A DNA stretch of 64,000 bases from Actinomycetota bacterium (GTDB lineage Bacteria; Actinomycetota; Acidimicrobiia; Actinomarinales; Actinomarinaceae), in contig JACNGE010000007.1 of assembly GCA_014384285.1 (NCBI GenBank), positions 1-64,000 on the forward strand, given 5' to 3'. The number at the start of each line of letters is the position of its first letter. Position 1 is the first letter of the stretch. Made by a program: the position numbers and the translations under genes. Of the stretch, positions 24,298 to 34,135 are shown piece by piece. The notes beneath the pieces are model-generated. The model made no database searches and had not been told where the DNA came from. It was given only the letters and a program-made list of their open reading frames with translations.

Positions 24298-26889
24298 TTA
24301 TCCATGACATTTTTTATATTTTTTACCTGATTTACACGGGCAAGGGTCATTCCTTCCAATCTTACCAAAGTCTTGAGTGTTTTTACTCTTCGATGAATTT
24401 GATGATGTACTAGCACTAGAGGTCTCAGTTCTATTTTGATTGAGGCCATCAAAGTTTAGCAATAACCTTACTACTGAAGATTTTACACTAAAAATTAACT
24501 CCTCGAACAAATCATAGCCCTCTTTCTGATATTCGACTAAAGGATCCCTTTGTCCCATTGCTCTTAGACCTATTCCAGATCTTAAATAGTCCATTTCACT
24601 TAAATGATTCTTCCAAGTCTGATCAATAAAAGACAGTGCAGCAGCTCTACCAAGATTCCAAAAGTTTAAACTATCTTTTTTTTCATTGCTAAAAAATAAC
24701 TCATCAAGTTTTTGTTCAATATCCAAAGAGTCATCTATTTTTTCCTCTAAAAGCACTTCTTTTTTCTTTTCTTCACTCAAAAATTCGCTTAACTCATCGT
24801 TAACTAAATTTTCAAATTGTTCCAAAGACTCATATGATTTTTTTAGAGACTCTATATTTTCTGATATATTCTCTTTAATGTCTTCATACCAATCTTTTAG
24901 CAAGTCAGAAATGTCGTCAGATATAAGTAAGTTTCTCCTCCATTTATAAATGACTTCTCGCTGTTGGTTTAAAACCTGATCAAATTTAAGTACATTTTTT
25001 CTTATTTCAAAATTTAATGATTCTACTTGAGCTTGAGCTCTCTCAATACTTTTTGTCACCATATTTTGTTCAATTCTTTCTTCATCAGGTAAATTTAATT
25101 TATCCATGATTGATTGAATTCGTTCTCCTTGGAATCTTCTCATTAGGTCATCTTCTAAGGAAATGTAAAATCTTGATTCACCGGGATCTCCTTGTCTTCC
25201 TGATCGACCTCGTAATTGGTTGTCAATTCGTCGGGATTCGTGTCTTTCAGTTCCTAAAACATACAGTCCCCCAAGTTGTAAAACCTTACTCTTTTCTTCA
25301 GTGGTTTGTTTCTCATACTCCTCTGATTTATCCTTAATGAAATTTTGATCCTCAAGCTTATTTTCATTTTTAGCAGTCAACAATGCCATCTCTTCGGGGT
25401 TACCACCAAGTTTGATATCTACTCCTCGACCTGCCATGTTTGTAGCCACTGTAACTGATCCCAATCTTCCAGCTTGGGCAACTATTGATGCTTCCTCTAT
25501 ATGATTTTTAGCATTTAAGACAGAGTGTTTGATCCCTTTGCTAGTTAAGGCTTTTGACAGCTCCTCTGAAGATTCCACTGATACGGTACCAAGCAAAATT
25601 GGCTGCCCTTTTTGATTTCTCATGTTTATATCTTCTATTACAGCATTTATCTTTGCCTGTCTTGTTTTGTAAACTGCATCTTGTTTATCATCTCTTGCGA
25701 CTGGGACATTTGTAGGTATATCAATTACCTCAAGATTATAGATTTGAATTAGTTCATCCTCTTCAGTTTTTGCAGTACCCGTCATCCCTGAAAGGTTTTC
25801 ATACATTCTAAAATAATTTTGATATGTTATGGAAGCTAGTGTTTGGTTTTCATCCTGAATCTTAAGACCCTCCTTAGCTTCAAGTGCTTGATGAAGCCCA
25901 TCAGAATACCTTCTTCCCTCAAGTACTCTTCCTGTAAATTCATCAACAATTTTTAATTGACCATCGGCGACTATGTAATCTACATCTTTAAGATAAATAG
26001 CTTTAGCACGAAGTGAAGCTGTCAGGTAATGAATAAAGTTTGTTTCTGTGTATTCGTAAAGGTTTGTAATTCCAAGCTGTTTTTCTACTAATTCAATTCC
26101 TGCTTCTGTGGGATGTATTTGTTTTTTACTTTCCTCAATTTCGTAGTGTACATCTTCTTTCATTACTTTGACTAATTTAGAAAACTGTAAATACCATTTA
26201 GTTGACTCTTCTACACGTCCTGAAATAATTAATGGCGTTCGGGCTTCATCAACTAATATTGAATCTACTTCATCTATCACAGAATAGAATAGTTCCCCTT
26301 GAGTGAGCTGATCTTTTGACTGAGCCATATTGTCTCGAAGATAATCGAACCCAAATTCATTATTTGTCCCATAAGTAATATCTTTTCTATATGCCGCTTT
26401 TTTTTCTTCGTATTCTTGGTTTGAATATATTAGACCCACTTCTAAGCCAAGAAAGTTATAAATTGGACTCATCCATTCAGTATCTCTTTTAGCCAAATAG
26501 TCATTAACAGTTACAACATGAACACCTTTTCCATAAAGGGCTCTTAAAGCTATAGGTAATGTTGAAACTAATGTTTTACCCTCACCAGTTTTCATTTCTG
26601 CAATTTTGTTACGTAAAAGAACCATTCCTCCAAAAAGTTGTACGTCATAATGTCTTTGGCCTAAAGTTCTCTTTGCAGCTTCTCTGATTAATGCAAATGC
26701 ATCAACTTCTAACTCGTAAACTTCTTCATCTTTTGTACGGTGCTTAATTTCTTGGAAAAGATTTTTTATTTCTTGGTCAGACAACTGTTCAAGTTCTTTT
26801 TCTTGAGAGTTGATTTCTTCAACTTTTTTATTAAGTTCAGTGGAAAGTTTTCCACTGCCTACAGATAAGACTTTTTTAAAGATACTCAA
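24298..26889 (-). CDS. secA: Protein translocase ATPase SecA
   Basis: An 863-residue DEAD-like motor: MKTGEGKTLV (Walker A) near residue 97, VIDEVDSILVDEARTPLIISG (Walker B, DEVD) near 204, the second RecA domain with GRGVDIKLGG and RSGRQGDPG, and a C-terminal SEC-C zinc motif CPCKSGKKYKKCHG (CxCx8CH). It drives preproteins through SecYEG. Full length for an actinobacterial SecA1. It sits between ahcY (2 nt) and prfB (3 nt), so ahcY-secA-prfB-ftsEX look like one transcript. Confidence 0.98.
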   Translation of the reverse strand: MSIFKKVLSVGSGKLSTELNKKVEEINSQEKELEQLSDQEIKNLFQEIKHRTKDEEVYELEVDAFALIREAAKRTLGQRHYDVQLFGGMVLLRNKIAEMKTGEGKTLVSTLPIALRALYGKGVHVVTVNDYLAKRDTEWMSPIYNFLGLEVGLIYSNQEYEEKKAAYRKDITYGTNNEFGFDYLRDNMAQSKDQLTQGELFYSVIDEVDSILVDEARTPLIISGRVEESTKWYLQFSKLVKVMKEDVHYEIEESKKQIHPTEAGIELVEKQLGITNLYEYTETNFIHYLTASLRAKAIYLKDVDYIVADGQLKIVDEFTGRVLEGRRYSDGLHQALEAKEGLKIQDENQTLASITYQNYFRMYENLSGMTGTAKTEEDELIQIYNLEVIDIPTNVPVARDDKQDAVYKTRQAKINAVIEDINMRNQKGQPILLGTVSVESSEELSKALTSKGIKHSVLNAKNHIEEASIVAQAGRLGSVTVATNMAGRGVDIKLGGNPEEMALLTAKNENKLEDQNFIKDKSEEYEKQTTEEKSKVLQLGGLYVLGTERHESRRIDNQLRGRSGRQGDPGESRFYISLEDDLMRRFQGERIQSIMDKLNLPDEERIEQNMVTKSIERAQAQVESLNFEIRKNVLKFDQVLNQQREVIYKWRRNLLISDDISDLLKDWYEDIKENISENIESLKKSYESLEQFENLVNDELSEFLSEEKKKEVLLEEKIDDSLDIEQKLDELFFSNEKKDSLNFWNLGRAAALSFIDQTWKNHLSEMDYLRSGIGLRAMGQRDPLVEYQKEGYDLFEELIFSVKSSVVRLLLNFDGLNQNRTETSSASTSSNSSKSKNTQDFGKIGRNDPCPCKSGKKYKKCHG

Positions 26890-26891
26890 AT

Positions 26892-28136
26892 CTAGCTAGT
26901 GCCATGCTCCCAGGAGTCAAGATAGTCAATTTGCTCTTTAGTGAGGATTTCCAATTCTCCACCCATGAGTCCCAATTTAGTTGCTGCAATTTTCAAATCA
27001 ACTTCAGTTGGAAGAGTATAAACTTTTGGTTCTAATTCTTTATAATTATCTTTGATCCATTCAGCGGCAAGGGCTTGGTTTGCAAAAGACATATCCATAA
27101 CTGATGCCGGATGGCCGGTTGCAGCAGCTAAGTTAACTAATCTACCTTCTGCTAAAATCAGAATTTCTTTTCCATTGTACTTATAGCTTTCTACATGTTC
27201 CCGAACTCTGTCTACTTGAGAGCTATGTTCTTTTAATGCTGGTAAATTAATTTCTACATCAAAATGTCCTGCATTTGCTAAAGCTACTCCATCTTTCATT
27301 ACATCAAAGTGTTGCTTATCAAGTGCGTGCATATTTCCTGTAACTGAAATTATAACGTCTGCAATCTTTGCAGCATTAATGCTTGATTTAACTTCGTAAC
27401 CATGCATTAATGCTTCTAAAGCTCTTACTGAATTTGGCTCAACAACGGTAACTTTTGCACCCATACCGTAAGCTCTTTCTGCTACACCTTTTCCACAATC
27501 ACCAAAACCAATTACAACAACATTTAAGCCAGCTATTAATAGATCTGTTGCTCTTACTACCCCATCCATAGCACTTTGGCCAGTACCAAACCTGTTGTCA
27601 AAAAGATGTTTCGTATCTGAATCGTTAACAGCAACTACTGGGAATCTTAGTTTGTTGTTTTTTTCCATGGATTTTAACCTTATAACTCCAGTTGTAGTTT
27701 CTTCCATCGATCCCATGACGGGTAGGTCAGCTCTATCAGTATGAAGTAAAGAAACTAAATCAGCACCATCATCCATGGTTATATCAGGTTTAGTATCCAA
27801 GACAGCATTTAAGTGAGTAAAAAATTCATCATTGGAAACACCGTGGACTGCATGTACTTCTAAATCATTCTCTGCAAGATAAGCAGCAACTGAATCTTTA
27901 GTTGAAAGTGGGTTAGAAGCACATAAAGCTACATTTGCGCCTGCAGCTTTAAGAGTAAGCATTAAATTTGCAGTTTCTTTTGTGACATGCATACACGCAC
28001 CTATATTTAGACCTTCTAGAGGTTTATTTTGAGAAAATTCAGTTTTTATATCTTCTAAAACTTTCATTTGTCTTGCAGCCCAGTCAACTTCCTGGTGTCC
28101 AACGTTAGCTAGTTTTGCATCTTTGATTGATGACAT
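26892..28136 (-). CDS. ahcY: Adenosylhomocysteinase
   Basis: A 414-residue enzyme hydrolysing S-adenosylhomocysteine to homocysteine and adenosine, which keeps methyltransferases active. Signatures are LNIGACMHVTKETANL near residue 43, DGADL near 118, the NAD-binding GFGDCGKGVAERAYGMGA near 210, and GRLVNLAAATGHPASVMDMSF near 335. It is the compact bacterial form. The start overlaps the stop of the upstream isomerase gene by 1 nt. Proximity to secA and manB is also seen in other Actinobacteria. Confidence 0.97.
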   Translation of the reverse strand: MSSIKDAKLANVGHQEVDWAARQMKVLEDIKTEFSQNKPLEGLNIGACMHVTKETANLMLTLKAAGANVALCASNPLSTKDSVAAYLAENDLEVHAVHGVSNDEFFTHLNAVLDTKPDITMDDGADLVSLLHTDRADLPVMGSMEETTTGVIRLKSMEKNNKLRFPVVAVNDSDTKHLFDNRFGTGQSAMDGVVRATDLLIAGLNVVVIGFGDCGKGVAERAYGMGAKVTVVEPNSVRALEALMHGYEVKSSINAAKIADVIISVTGNMHALDKQHFDVMKDGVALANAGHFDVEINLPALKEHSSQVDRVREHVESYKYNGKEILILAEGRLVNLAAATGHPASVMDMSFANQALAAEWIKDNYKELEPKVYTLPTEVDLKIAATKLGLMGGELEILTKEQIDYLDSWEHGTS

Positions 28137-29134
28137 TATTTCTCCTCCAATAATTTCTTTAATTCTTCTATAGTGTCAATGTCTTCTGGCACCATTTCTA
28201 AATATTCAGCTAAATGAATACTTAATAAATCTCCAAGTAATACTAGCTCCATTAAGATTTTTAGTTTACCATCAGATTCTTTTGGAAATACATTCAAAAT
28301 CTTAACTTTCTCTCCCAATAATTTCTCAGTTAATTCAAATCGTTTTTTAACCTTGGCATGCTCATGAGGACTTCGTAGAAATATTATAATAAAGTTTTGT
28401 TTACTCCCATTTTCATCTGCCTGCCATGAAAGAATTTCATTATGGTGCACTTCAGGTATGGACCCGATGAAGGCTTTAGCTTTTGCGTTCTCATTGATTT
28501 GTGTTTTCCATCTAGAGCTAACAAGTTCAGTCAATCCGGTACCGCCATAAATAACACAAGTTTTATTCATAATTTCTTTAGCATAGGATTTAGCAATATT
28601 TTCTATATCAGAATCCTCACCTTTATTGAGTAACTCATTTAAATACTTTCCAGATTCATGTAACTGGGAAGAATAATCCGTTTTTTCATTACTGTCTAAG
28701 ACAATACAAACTGCTTGAGCCAGATACCCAAAAGCAGCACGTGGCTGAAGACCCGTAGGTATCCGAATAAACTCTTTACCATGTTCTTTTGCTAATTGAA
28801 TCAGCTTCCCACCACTTGAAATTACCGCAAAATTAAGTTCATTCTTTACAGCACCATTGAGTGCTGATATAGTCTCTTCTGTATTTCCAGAATAAGATAT
28901 AAATAAACAAAAAGGTTTACTTTCAAGCAAATGAGTTGGAATTTCATAATTTTTTACAACATTTATCTCAGTTGAGGTTGATAAGTTAGATAAAAGTTTC
29001 AAAACATCTCCAGAAACCCCAGAACCACCCATACCCATTATCAAAAGAGACTCGTAAGAAATTGAGTTAATTCCGTCTGAGGTCTCGAGTTTTTCCTGAA
29101 CTTGGTTTCCTAATTCATAAGCAATATTTGTCAT
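28136..29134 (-). CDS. Bifunctional phosphoglucose/phosphomannose isomerase-like protein
   Basis: A 332-residue two-SIS-domain protein. SLLIMGMGGSGVSGDVLK near residue 28, SYSGNTEETISAL near 80, YGGTGLTELVSSRWKTQINENAK near 195 and PEVHHNEILSWQ near 228 are typical of the archaeal/actinobacterial Pgi/Pmi group. It probably interconverts fructose-6-P with glucose-6-P and mannose-6-P, supplying ManB. It begins 2 nt downstream of manB. Confidence 0.88.
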   Translation of the reverse strand: MTNIAYELGNQVQEKLETSDGINSISYESLLIMGMGGSGVSGDVLKLLSNLSTSTEINVVKNYEIPTHLLESKPFCLFISYSGNTEETISALNGAVKNELNFAVISSGGKLIQLAKEHGKEFIRIPTGLQPRAAFGYLAQAVCIVLDSNEKTDYSSQLHESGKYLNELLNKGEDSDIENIAKSYAKEIMNKTCVIYGGTGLTELVSSRWKTQINENAKAKAFIGSIPEVHHNEILSWQADENGSKQNFIIIFLRSPHEHAKVKKRFELTEKLLGEKVKILNVFPKESDGKLKILMELVLLGDLLSIHLAEYLEMVPEDIDTIEELKKLLEEK

Positions 29135-29136
29135 TT

Positions 29137-30477
29137 TTACTCTTCTATTATATTTCTTATTTTATTTAGTAAGTTGTCGAGTTCCTCAATTTTTTCAGCT
29201 TCCGCATTTAGTCTTAATTTGGGTTCTGTATTAGATCCTCTGATATTGAACCAGTAATTTTCTTCAAAATATGATATACCGTCAAGAGTATCGAAGGTCT
29301 TTTCAAAACTTTTTTTTACCGAAAATATACTTTGCTCAACATCATTAACTGTAAAGTTAATTTCACCTGAAGATGGGAAAAAGTTGTAGCTAGATATTAG
29401 TTCCGAGGGGGTAAGTTTTTTTTCAGACAATATCTGTAAAAATATTAAAAGAGTGACAATACCTGAATCAGCATAAAAATTTTCTCTGAGATAAAAATGT
29501 GCACTGTGCTCTCCTCCAAAGTCAGCATCTTCCTCTCGCATTATCTGTTTTATATAAGAATGTCCAACCCTAGATCTAATTAAATTAATTCCTTTGTTAG
29601 CTAGATAATTGGTCACAGAAGGTGGAACGTTAACATTATGAACAACCTTGATGTCTCCCCTCTTTTCGAAGAGCCAATCAGCAATTATTGCGGTCATAAT
29701 ACTTCCTGAAATAATGTTTCCCTTGTCATCTGAAAATACTGCTCTATCTGCATCCCCATCAAATGCAACTCCAAATTGATAATTATTTGAAACAACACAC
29801 TCGACAAGTTCTACTAAATTATCTGGATTAGATGGATCTGCGGGATGATTAGGGAAGGTACCATCTACATCCATATACATTCCTTCGTAATCTAAGTTGT
29901 ACTCATTAGCAAGATTCTTGATTACAGATCCAATGGCACCATTTCCACCATCGATTGCAAACTTAATGGAACTATTAATATTTTCAGCTTTAACAATATT
30001 GTTCAAATGATTCATATAGTCGGTAATGACATCTTCTTTTTCTGTATCTGGGAATGAGGAAGGCAAATTATGATTTTCAGAGGCAAAATTTTTTATATCA
30101 AGCAAACCAGATTCTATTCCTATAGGAGATGCCCCAGATTGACAAAATTTAAAACCATTCCATTCTTTGGGATTGTGAGAAGCAGTAATAATTAATCCAG
30201 GTAAATTCATTAATCCAGAGAGTGAATATACAACATCAGTTGGAACTGTTCCAATATAATAAACTTCTTTTTTTTCAGATTTTATTCCTGCAGCAACTGC
30301 ATTAAATATTTCAAGATTCGAAGTTCTTCCATCATGACCTACAATAATCTTTTCATCTTCAACGAATTTACTAAAAGCAATTCCTATATTGTATGCAATA
30401 TCTAGAGTGAGTGTTTCTCCATAAACACCTCTTACATCATATGCTTTAAAAATTAAATCTAGTTTATTTTGACTCAT
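29137..30477 (-). CDS. manB: Phosphomannomutase/phosphoglucomutase
   Basis: A 446-residue alpha-D-phosphohexomutase: phosphoserine loop TASHNPKEWNGFK near residue 97, metal loop DGDADRAVF near 239, substrate loop GGEHSAHFYLRE near 319 and phosphate-binding RGSNTEPKLRLN near 421. It converts mannose-6-P to mannose-1-P for GDP-mannose. It is divergent from the GT2 gene with 21 bp between the starts. First gene of the long manB-isomerase-ahcY-secA-prfB-ftsE-ftsX-M23-smpB run. Confidence 0.95.
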   Translation of the reverse strand: MSQNKLDLIFKAYDVRGVYGETLTLDIAYNIGIAFSKFVEDEKIIVGHDGRTSNLEIFNAVAAGIKSEKKEVYYIGTVPTDVVYSLSGLMNLPGLIITASHNPKEWNGFKFCQSGASPIGIESGLLDIKNFASENHNLPSSFPDTEKEDVITDYMNHLNNIVKAENINSSIKFAIDGGNGAIGSVIKNLANEYNLDYEGMYMDVDGTFPNHPADPSNPDNLVELVECVVSNNYQFGVAFDGDADRAVFSDDKGNIISGSIMTAIIADWLFEKRGDIKVVHNVNVPPSVTNYLANKGINLIRSRVGHSYIKQIMREEDADFGGEHSAHFYLRENFYADSGIVTLLIFLQILSEKKLTPSELISSYNFFPSSGEINFTVNDVEQSIFSVKKSFEKTFDTLDGISYFEENYWFNIRGSNTEPKLRLNAEAEKIEELDNLLNKIRNIIEE

Positions 30478-30498
30478 TATTAAGTTATTGTACAGAGA

Positions 30499-31233
30499 AT
30501 GGGTGGCAATTTTACTGTAAAAAACTTTTCTGTTGTAGTTCCTGTATACAACGAAGAAGATATTGTCTTACAATCTGCCGCACAAATATATGATATTTGC
30601 AAAAGAAAACAATTGGAGTTTGAAATTATCTTTGCCGAAAATGGTTCAGAAGACAACACTTTATCACTAATTGATGAATTCATTAGTGATAAAAAAGAAT
30701 GTCGAGTAATTAGTTTGAAATTAGCCAATTATGGGAATGCTTTAAAGCAAGGATTTATTCAGGCTAACAATGAAATAGTAATTTCTTTTGATATAGATTA
30801 TTTCTCAGAAGATTTTCTAAATCAAGCTCTTCGTCTTGAAAAAGCTTTCTCTGCAATCACAGCTTCAAAAAGGCTTGTAAAGTCTGCTGACGGTAGAAGG
30901 CTCGTGAGGAGAATTGCAACATTTACTTTTGTTGGAATATTAAAAGTACTGTTTAATACCAATTTATCCGATACACACGGCATGAAAGCAGTAAGAAAAA
31001 CATCTATTATAAAAGAGGTTCAAAATGTTGTATCTACTCAAGATCTATTTGATACAGAGCTATTAATTAGAATCGAGAAAAATAATGAAAAGATTCTTGA
31101 AATTCCAGCAGTAATAAATGAAATTAGACCAAGTGTATCCGTAATTTATAAAAGAATCCCCAGAACAATTAAGAGTTTGGTGAAATTAAGAATTCAACTT
31201 TCTAAAGAGTCTTTAAATACAAAAAATTTATAA
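30499..31233 (+). CDS. Family 2 glycosyltransferase (polyprenyl-phosphate sugar synthase-like)
   Basis: A 244-residue GT-A enzyme: VVVPVYNEEDIVLQSA near residue 10, FAENGSEDNT near 48 and SFDIDYFSED near 94 (acidic metal site). Size and lack of membrane helices resemble dolichyl/polyprenyl-phosphate mannose or glucose synthases, which hand a sugar from a nucleotide donor to a lipid carrier. Convergence with a GtrA-like flippase gene and a large GT-C-like membrane protein supports that reading. The 40-nt tail-to-tail overlap with the GtrA gene is the largest in the window. Confidence 0.82.
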   Translation: MGGNFTVKNFSVVVPVYNEEDIVLQSAAQIYDICKRKQLEFEIIFAENGSEDNTLSLIDEFISDKKECRVISLKLANYGNALKQGFIQANNEIVISFDIDYFSEDFLNQALRLEKAFSAITASKRLVKSADGRRLVRRIATFTFVGILKVLFNTNLSDTHGMKAVRKTSIIKEVQNVVSTQDLFDTELLIRIEKNNEKILEIPAVINEIRPSVSVIYKRIPRTIKSLVKLRIQLSKESLNTKNL

Positions 31234-31673
31234 ATTATATATTTTATTGGCAAAATACTGCTGTGGATTAGAACAGTTGCAATTAAAAATTGGAGTTCAT
31301 TTTCTTGTACTGAAGGTCTATAAACATTTATTGTGTACCAAATAAGTAATGGAAAAATCAGATTGATTAGGTTTGTAAGAGTAAAATTTAAGAACTCGAT
31401 AAAATTTCCTTTTGCTGAGGAAAGTTTAAAAATTATCTTTCTAGATAAAAAATAAGAAATAACAACTCCGATTGAAAAAGATCCAATATTTGTCAAGTAT
31501 GTTCTTAGTGGTATCTCAATATTGTAAAAAATAAAAAATTGAAATAAATAGTTTAAAAATAATCCTATTGAAAGGTTTATAGCACCAACTACATACGTTC
31601 TAAACAATTGAGCTAATGAATTATCTCCACTTACAAGAGGATTATTTTTTATGAATTGTATGAGCTTACTCAC
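31194..31673 (-). CDS. GtrA-family membrane protein
   Basis: A 159-residue protein with four predicted transmembrane helices (about 27-47, 58-78, 93-113, 128-148) and few polar loops, the size and topology of GtrA-like proteins that are thought to flip polyprenyl-phosphate-linked sugars. It begins inside the end of the large membrane protein gene (8-nt overlap), so the two are translationally coupled. With the convergent GT2 gene it would make and flip a lipid-linked monosaccharide. Confidence 0.82.
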   Translation of the reverse strand: MSKLIQFIKNNPLVSGDNSLAQLFRTYVVGAINLSIGLFLNYLFQFFIFYNIEIPLRTYLTNIGSFSIGVVISYFLSRKIIFKLSSAKGNFIEFLNFTLTNLINLIFPLLIWYTINVYRPSVQENELQFLIATVLIHSSILPIKYIIYKFFVFKDSLES

Positions 31674-33852
31674 CTGTTTTCCTTTTTTGCGAAAGTCCTA
31701 CAAACAACAATAATGAAAATAAAGCTATATAAAAAGAATTTGATTCTTTTTGAGTTTTAATAAAAGTTAGCTCAACATTTTCTGAATTCGGAACAACAGC
31801 CATGAATGATGGTGAGATTCTATATGGCCCCTCCCCGTTTACAATCTTCCAATTAGGAAAATAGGATACTTTAATTTGATGAAGTTCATTTGGTCTGTCT
31901 GTAGTGAATGATATTGTATTTGAAGTTATTTTTAGATTTGTAATTTCTGCCTTATCAGCAAGACTTTTTTTTAATTTGTAATGAGTATTTGGTAATTCAA
32001 TAACTCTTTCTGAGTCCAAATTACTAAAATTTTCATATGCTGAAGTAAAAAAATTACTGTAGTCGGTATTTCTAAATAAAGAACTCATGGTTCTTTCAAG
32101 GAAAGGTACTTTTTCAAACTCAATTATATTTTGAGTAACCAACTCAATTTTTTCTGATTCAATACTGAAGACCGAAAAGGGCCCTGAAGAAAAAAGGAAA
32201 TTTAATTTATCGCTAGCTTGTGATTTTTCAGTAATTGTATCAGTGTAAGTAATAAAATAATCAACTCCTAAATCTTCTAAATACTGCTGGCCTTGTTCGA
32301 ATTGATTATTGATATACCTTAATCCACCAACAGGATTTGAAGGCCTCTCCGCTAAGCCAGATACCGCAATGAAATGAAATGGTGTAGTGATACTTGAGTC
32401 AAAATACAATCCCTCCATACTGGAGTGATGTGTGTACAAAGGTATAGTCATTAATACCATCGGCGTACCATATTTGTTTAAATCCGCATTTGGTTCCCAT
32501 ATAATCCTCCCAGGAGGCAGTTCATTTAAATTTGAATACAGACTATCTATATCACTCCACTGATCTTTATTTTCATACCCGTTAAAATTCCAACTTACCC
32601 AATAGGGTAGAAATGTTATTGTGAGAATAATTGAAAAAGCGAAACTTAACTTAAAAATATCGGTTGATGAAGAAAAGAAATAAACAATACCTATAAGAGC
32701 CATAAGTATTAACGGATAGATAAAACTTTTATAGCTTGCTATATTCCACTTTTGAAAAAAGTTAAAAAGGTAAACTGATAACAAAATTGCACTCAGGAAT
32801 TTAATAATAATTTTACCCTGCTCGTATTTAAAAATTTCTTCCATACTCGATTCAATTACTTTAAAAAATAGAACAATTACAGCCAGATTAAAAAAGCTTA
32901 CAACTCTTCCATTCCACAAGGCACCTTCGGGTACATAAAAATATAAAAGAATAGAAATAATTAATAGCGACCATTCGAAAATTGATGTATCTTTTCGAGA
33001 GTAAATTTTTTTACTATTTATTAAAAAAATAATAACAAAAGCAACTAAAAATGGTGTCACGTCACTTTTAACTAAATCACTTATTTTTGTATATGGCGTA
33101 TAACTCATATTTGTTGTGTATTCCAAATTTGCAAATAATGATGTAGTGAATCTAACTGTAAGAAAAATAAAAATTAATGCAGACGAGATTTTCTCTATTG
33201 ATGTATTTTTTTCTCGAATCCAAAAATATATATAGATCACACCATAAATAATGAATGGAATTAAATGGCTTAAAAGACTCAGTCCTAGAAATACTGCACT
33301 TAAAACATGTTTATTTTTATTTTCAGTATTAGAAATGAATGCAATAGCCAAGTTAGCAAAAGCTACTGAGTAGGTAAATGAGAACTGACCAGCTAACGTA
33401 GATGCAAGATTACCTCCATAAATAGTGAACGACTCAGTAAGTACATATGTTATTCCAGCAACAAATCCTAAGAATGAGAAATTGGCTTGATTTTTTCTAA
33501 AAATTCTTTCGAATGAATAGATTGTGATGATAATTGAAACAACTACCATCAATTTGAAAGCTATTGGATAGGGAAAAATAAGATTTAAAAAGAAAGTTAA
33601 AACTGCAGGAAATGGGAAATAAAAAAAATACAAAGGGTATCCTGCAAACCAATCATTTGACCATCCATTTAGTTGAAAATTTAATGCAAAATTATCAATA
33701 AAATACTTTATTGGGACAACATGTGCTCCCATATCTCCGCCTGTCGGCATAGTGTTCAAAAAGACCAGGTCAAGTCTAAGGATTAAAATTGCAAGTATAT
33801 AAAGGTAAGTCATTTTAAAACTAGGCATTGTCAAATTGTTAAGAAATTTCAT
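31666..33852 (-). CDS. Large polytopic membrane protein, GT-C glycosyltransferase-like
   Basis: A 728-residue protein with roughly 12 hydrophobic helices in the first 430 residues, then an extracytoplasmic domain (about 440-690) and a final helix. The first loop has TMPTGGDMGAHVVPIKYF, an acidic loop like that of GT-C enzymes, which use polyprenyl-phosphate sugars outside the membrane. It most resembles the '6-pyruvoyl-tetrahydropterin synthase related' membrane family (a misnomer) seen in Actinobacteria. The likely role is adding sugars to wall polymers or proteins using the lipid-linked sugar made and flipped by the neighbours. Specific function is inference. Confidence 0.72.
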   Translation of the reverse strand: MKFLNNLTMPSFKMTYLYILAILILRLDLVFLNTMPTGGDMGAHVVPIKYFIDNFALNFQLNGWSNDWFAGYPLYFFYFPFPAVLTFFLNLIFPYPIAFKLMVVVSIIITIYSFERIFRKNQANFSFLGFVAGITYVLTESFTIYGGNLASTLAGQFSFTYSVAFANLAIAFISNTENKNKHVLSAVFLGLSLLSHLIPFIIYGVIYIYFWIREKNTSIEKISSALIFIFLTVRFTTSLFANLEYTTNMSYTPYTKISDLVKSDVTPFLVAFVIIFLINSKKIYSRKDTSIFEWSLLIISILLYFYVPEGALWNGRVVSFFNLAVIVLFFKVIESSMEEIFKYEQGKIIIKFLSAILLSVYLFNFFQKWNIASYKSFIYPLILMALIGIVYFFSSSTDIFKLSFAFSIILTITFLPYWVSWNFNGYENKDQWSDIDSLYSNLNELPPGRIIWEPNADLNKYGTPMVLMTIPLYTHHSSMEGLYFDSSITTPFHFIAVSGLAERPSNPVGGLRYINNQFEQGQQYLEDLGVDYFITYTDTITEKSQASDKLNFLFSSGPFSVFSIESEKIELVTQNIIEFEKVPFLERTMSSLFRNTDYSNFFTSAYENFSNLDSERVIELPNTHYKLKKSLADKAEITNLKITSNTISFTTDRPNELHQIKVSYFPNWKIVNGEGPYRISPSFMAVVPNSENVELTFIKTQKESNSFYIALFSLLLFVGLSQKRKTGE

Positions 33853-34093
33853 CTAGTATTTTCCCTAAATATTTAGTTTTTCTTTTGCCTTCTTCAGTCC
33901 ATTCCGCATACCAATAAGGTCCATGTGGACAGGAATTGCATGATTCTCTTCCACACTTTATTTTTTTACTTCTATATGAAATCTTTGATTTATTAATTTC
34001 TAAATTTAATTTATTATCAATTAGAAGTTTTAGGCGTTTTAGCTCAGATTCGCTTAATTCAGCAATTGCTTCTAAAATTTCTTTGTCTACCAT
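33839..34093 (-). CDS. Small cysteine-motif protein, DUF6788-like
   Basis: An 84-residue protein with an N-terminal helix (ILEAIAELSESELKRLKLLI) and a cysteine cluster CGRESCNSCPHGPYWYAEW (C-x4-C-x2-C) followed by KTKYLGK. This 'CPHGPYWY' signature occurs in small proteins of unknown function in Bacteria and Archaea, sometimes near mobile or transposase-like genes. It may bind zinc. It overlaps the start of the large membrane protein gene by 14 nt. Nothing mobile is visible here. Confidence 0.65.
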   Translation of the reverse strand: MVDKEILEAIAELSESELKRLKLLIDNKLNLEINKSKISYRSKKIKCGRESCNSCPHGPYWYAEWTEEGKRKTKYLGKILDEIS

Positions 34094-34135
34094 TAATAAA
34101 ATGTTACATGAATATTTAATAGATATCGGAGCAAG

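Noticed and set aside
33839-34093. Remnant of a mobile element (CPHGPYWY protein)
   Set aside because: Such proteins can occur near transposases, but no inverted repeats, transposase fragments or composition shift are visible here.
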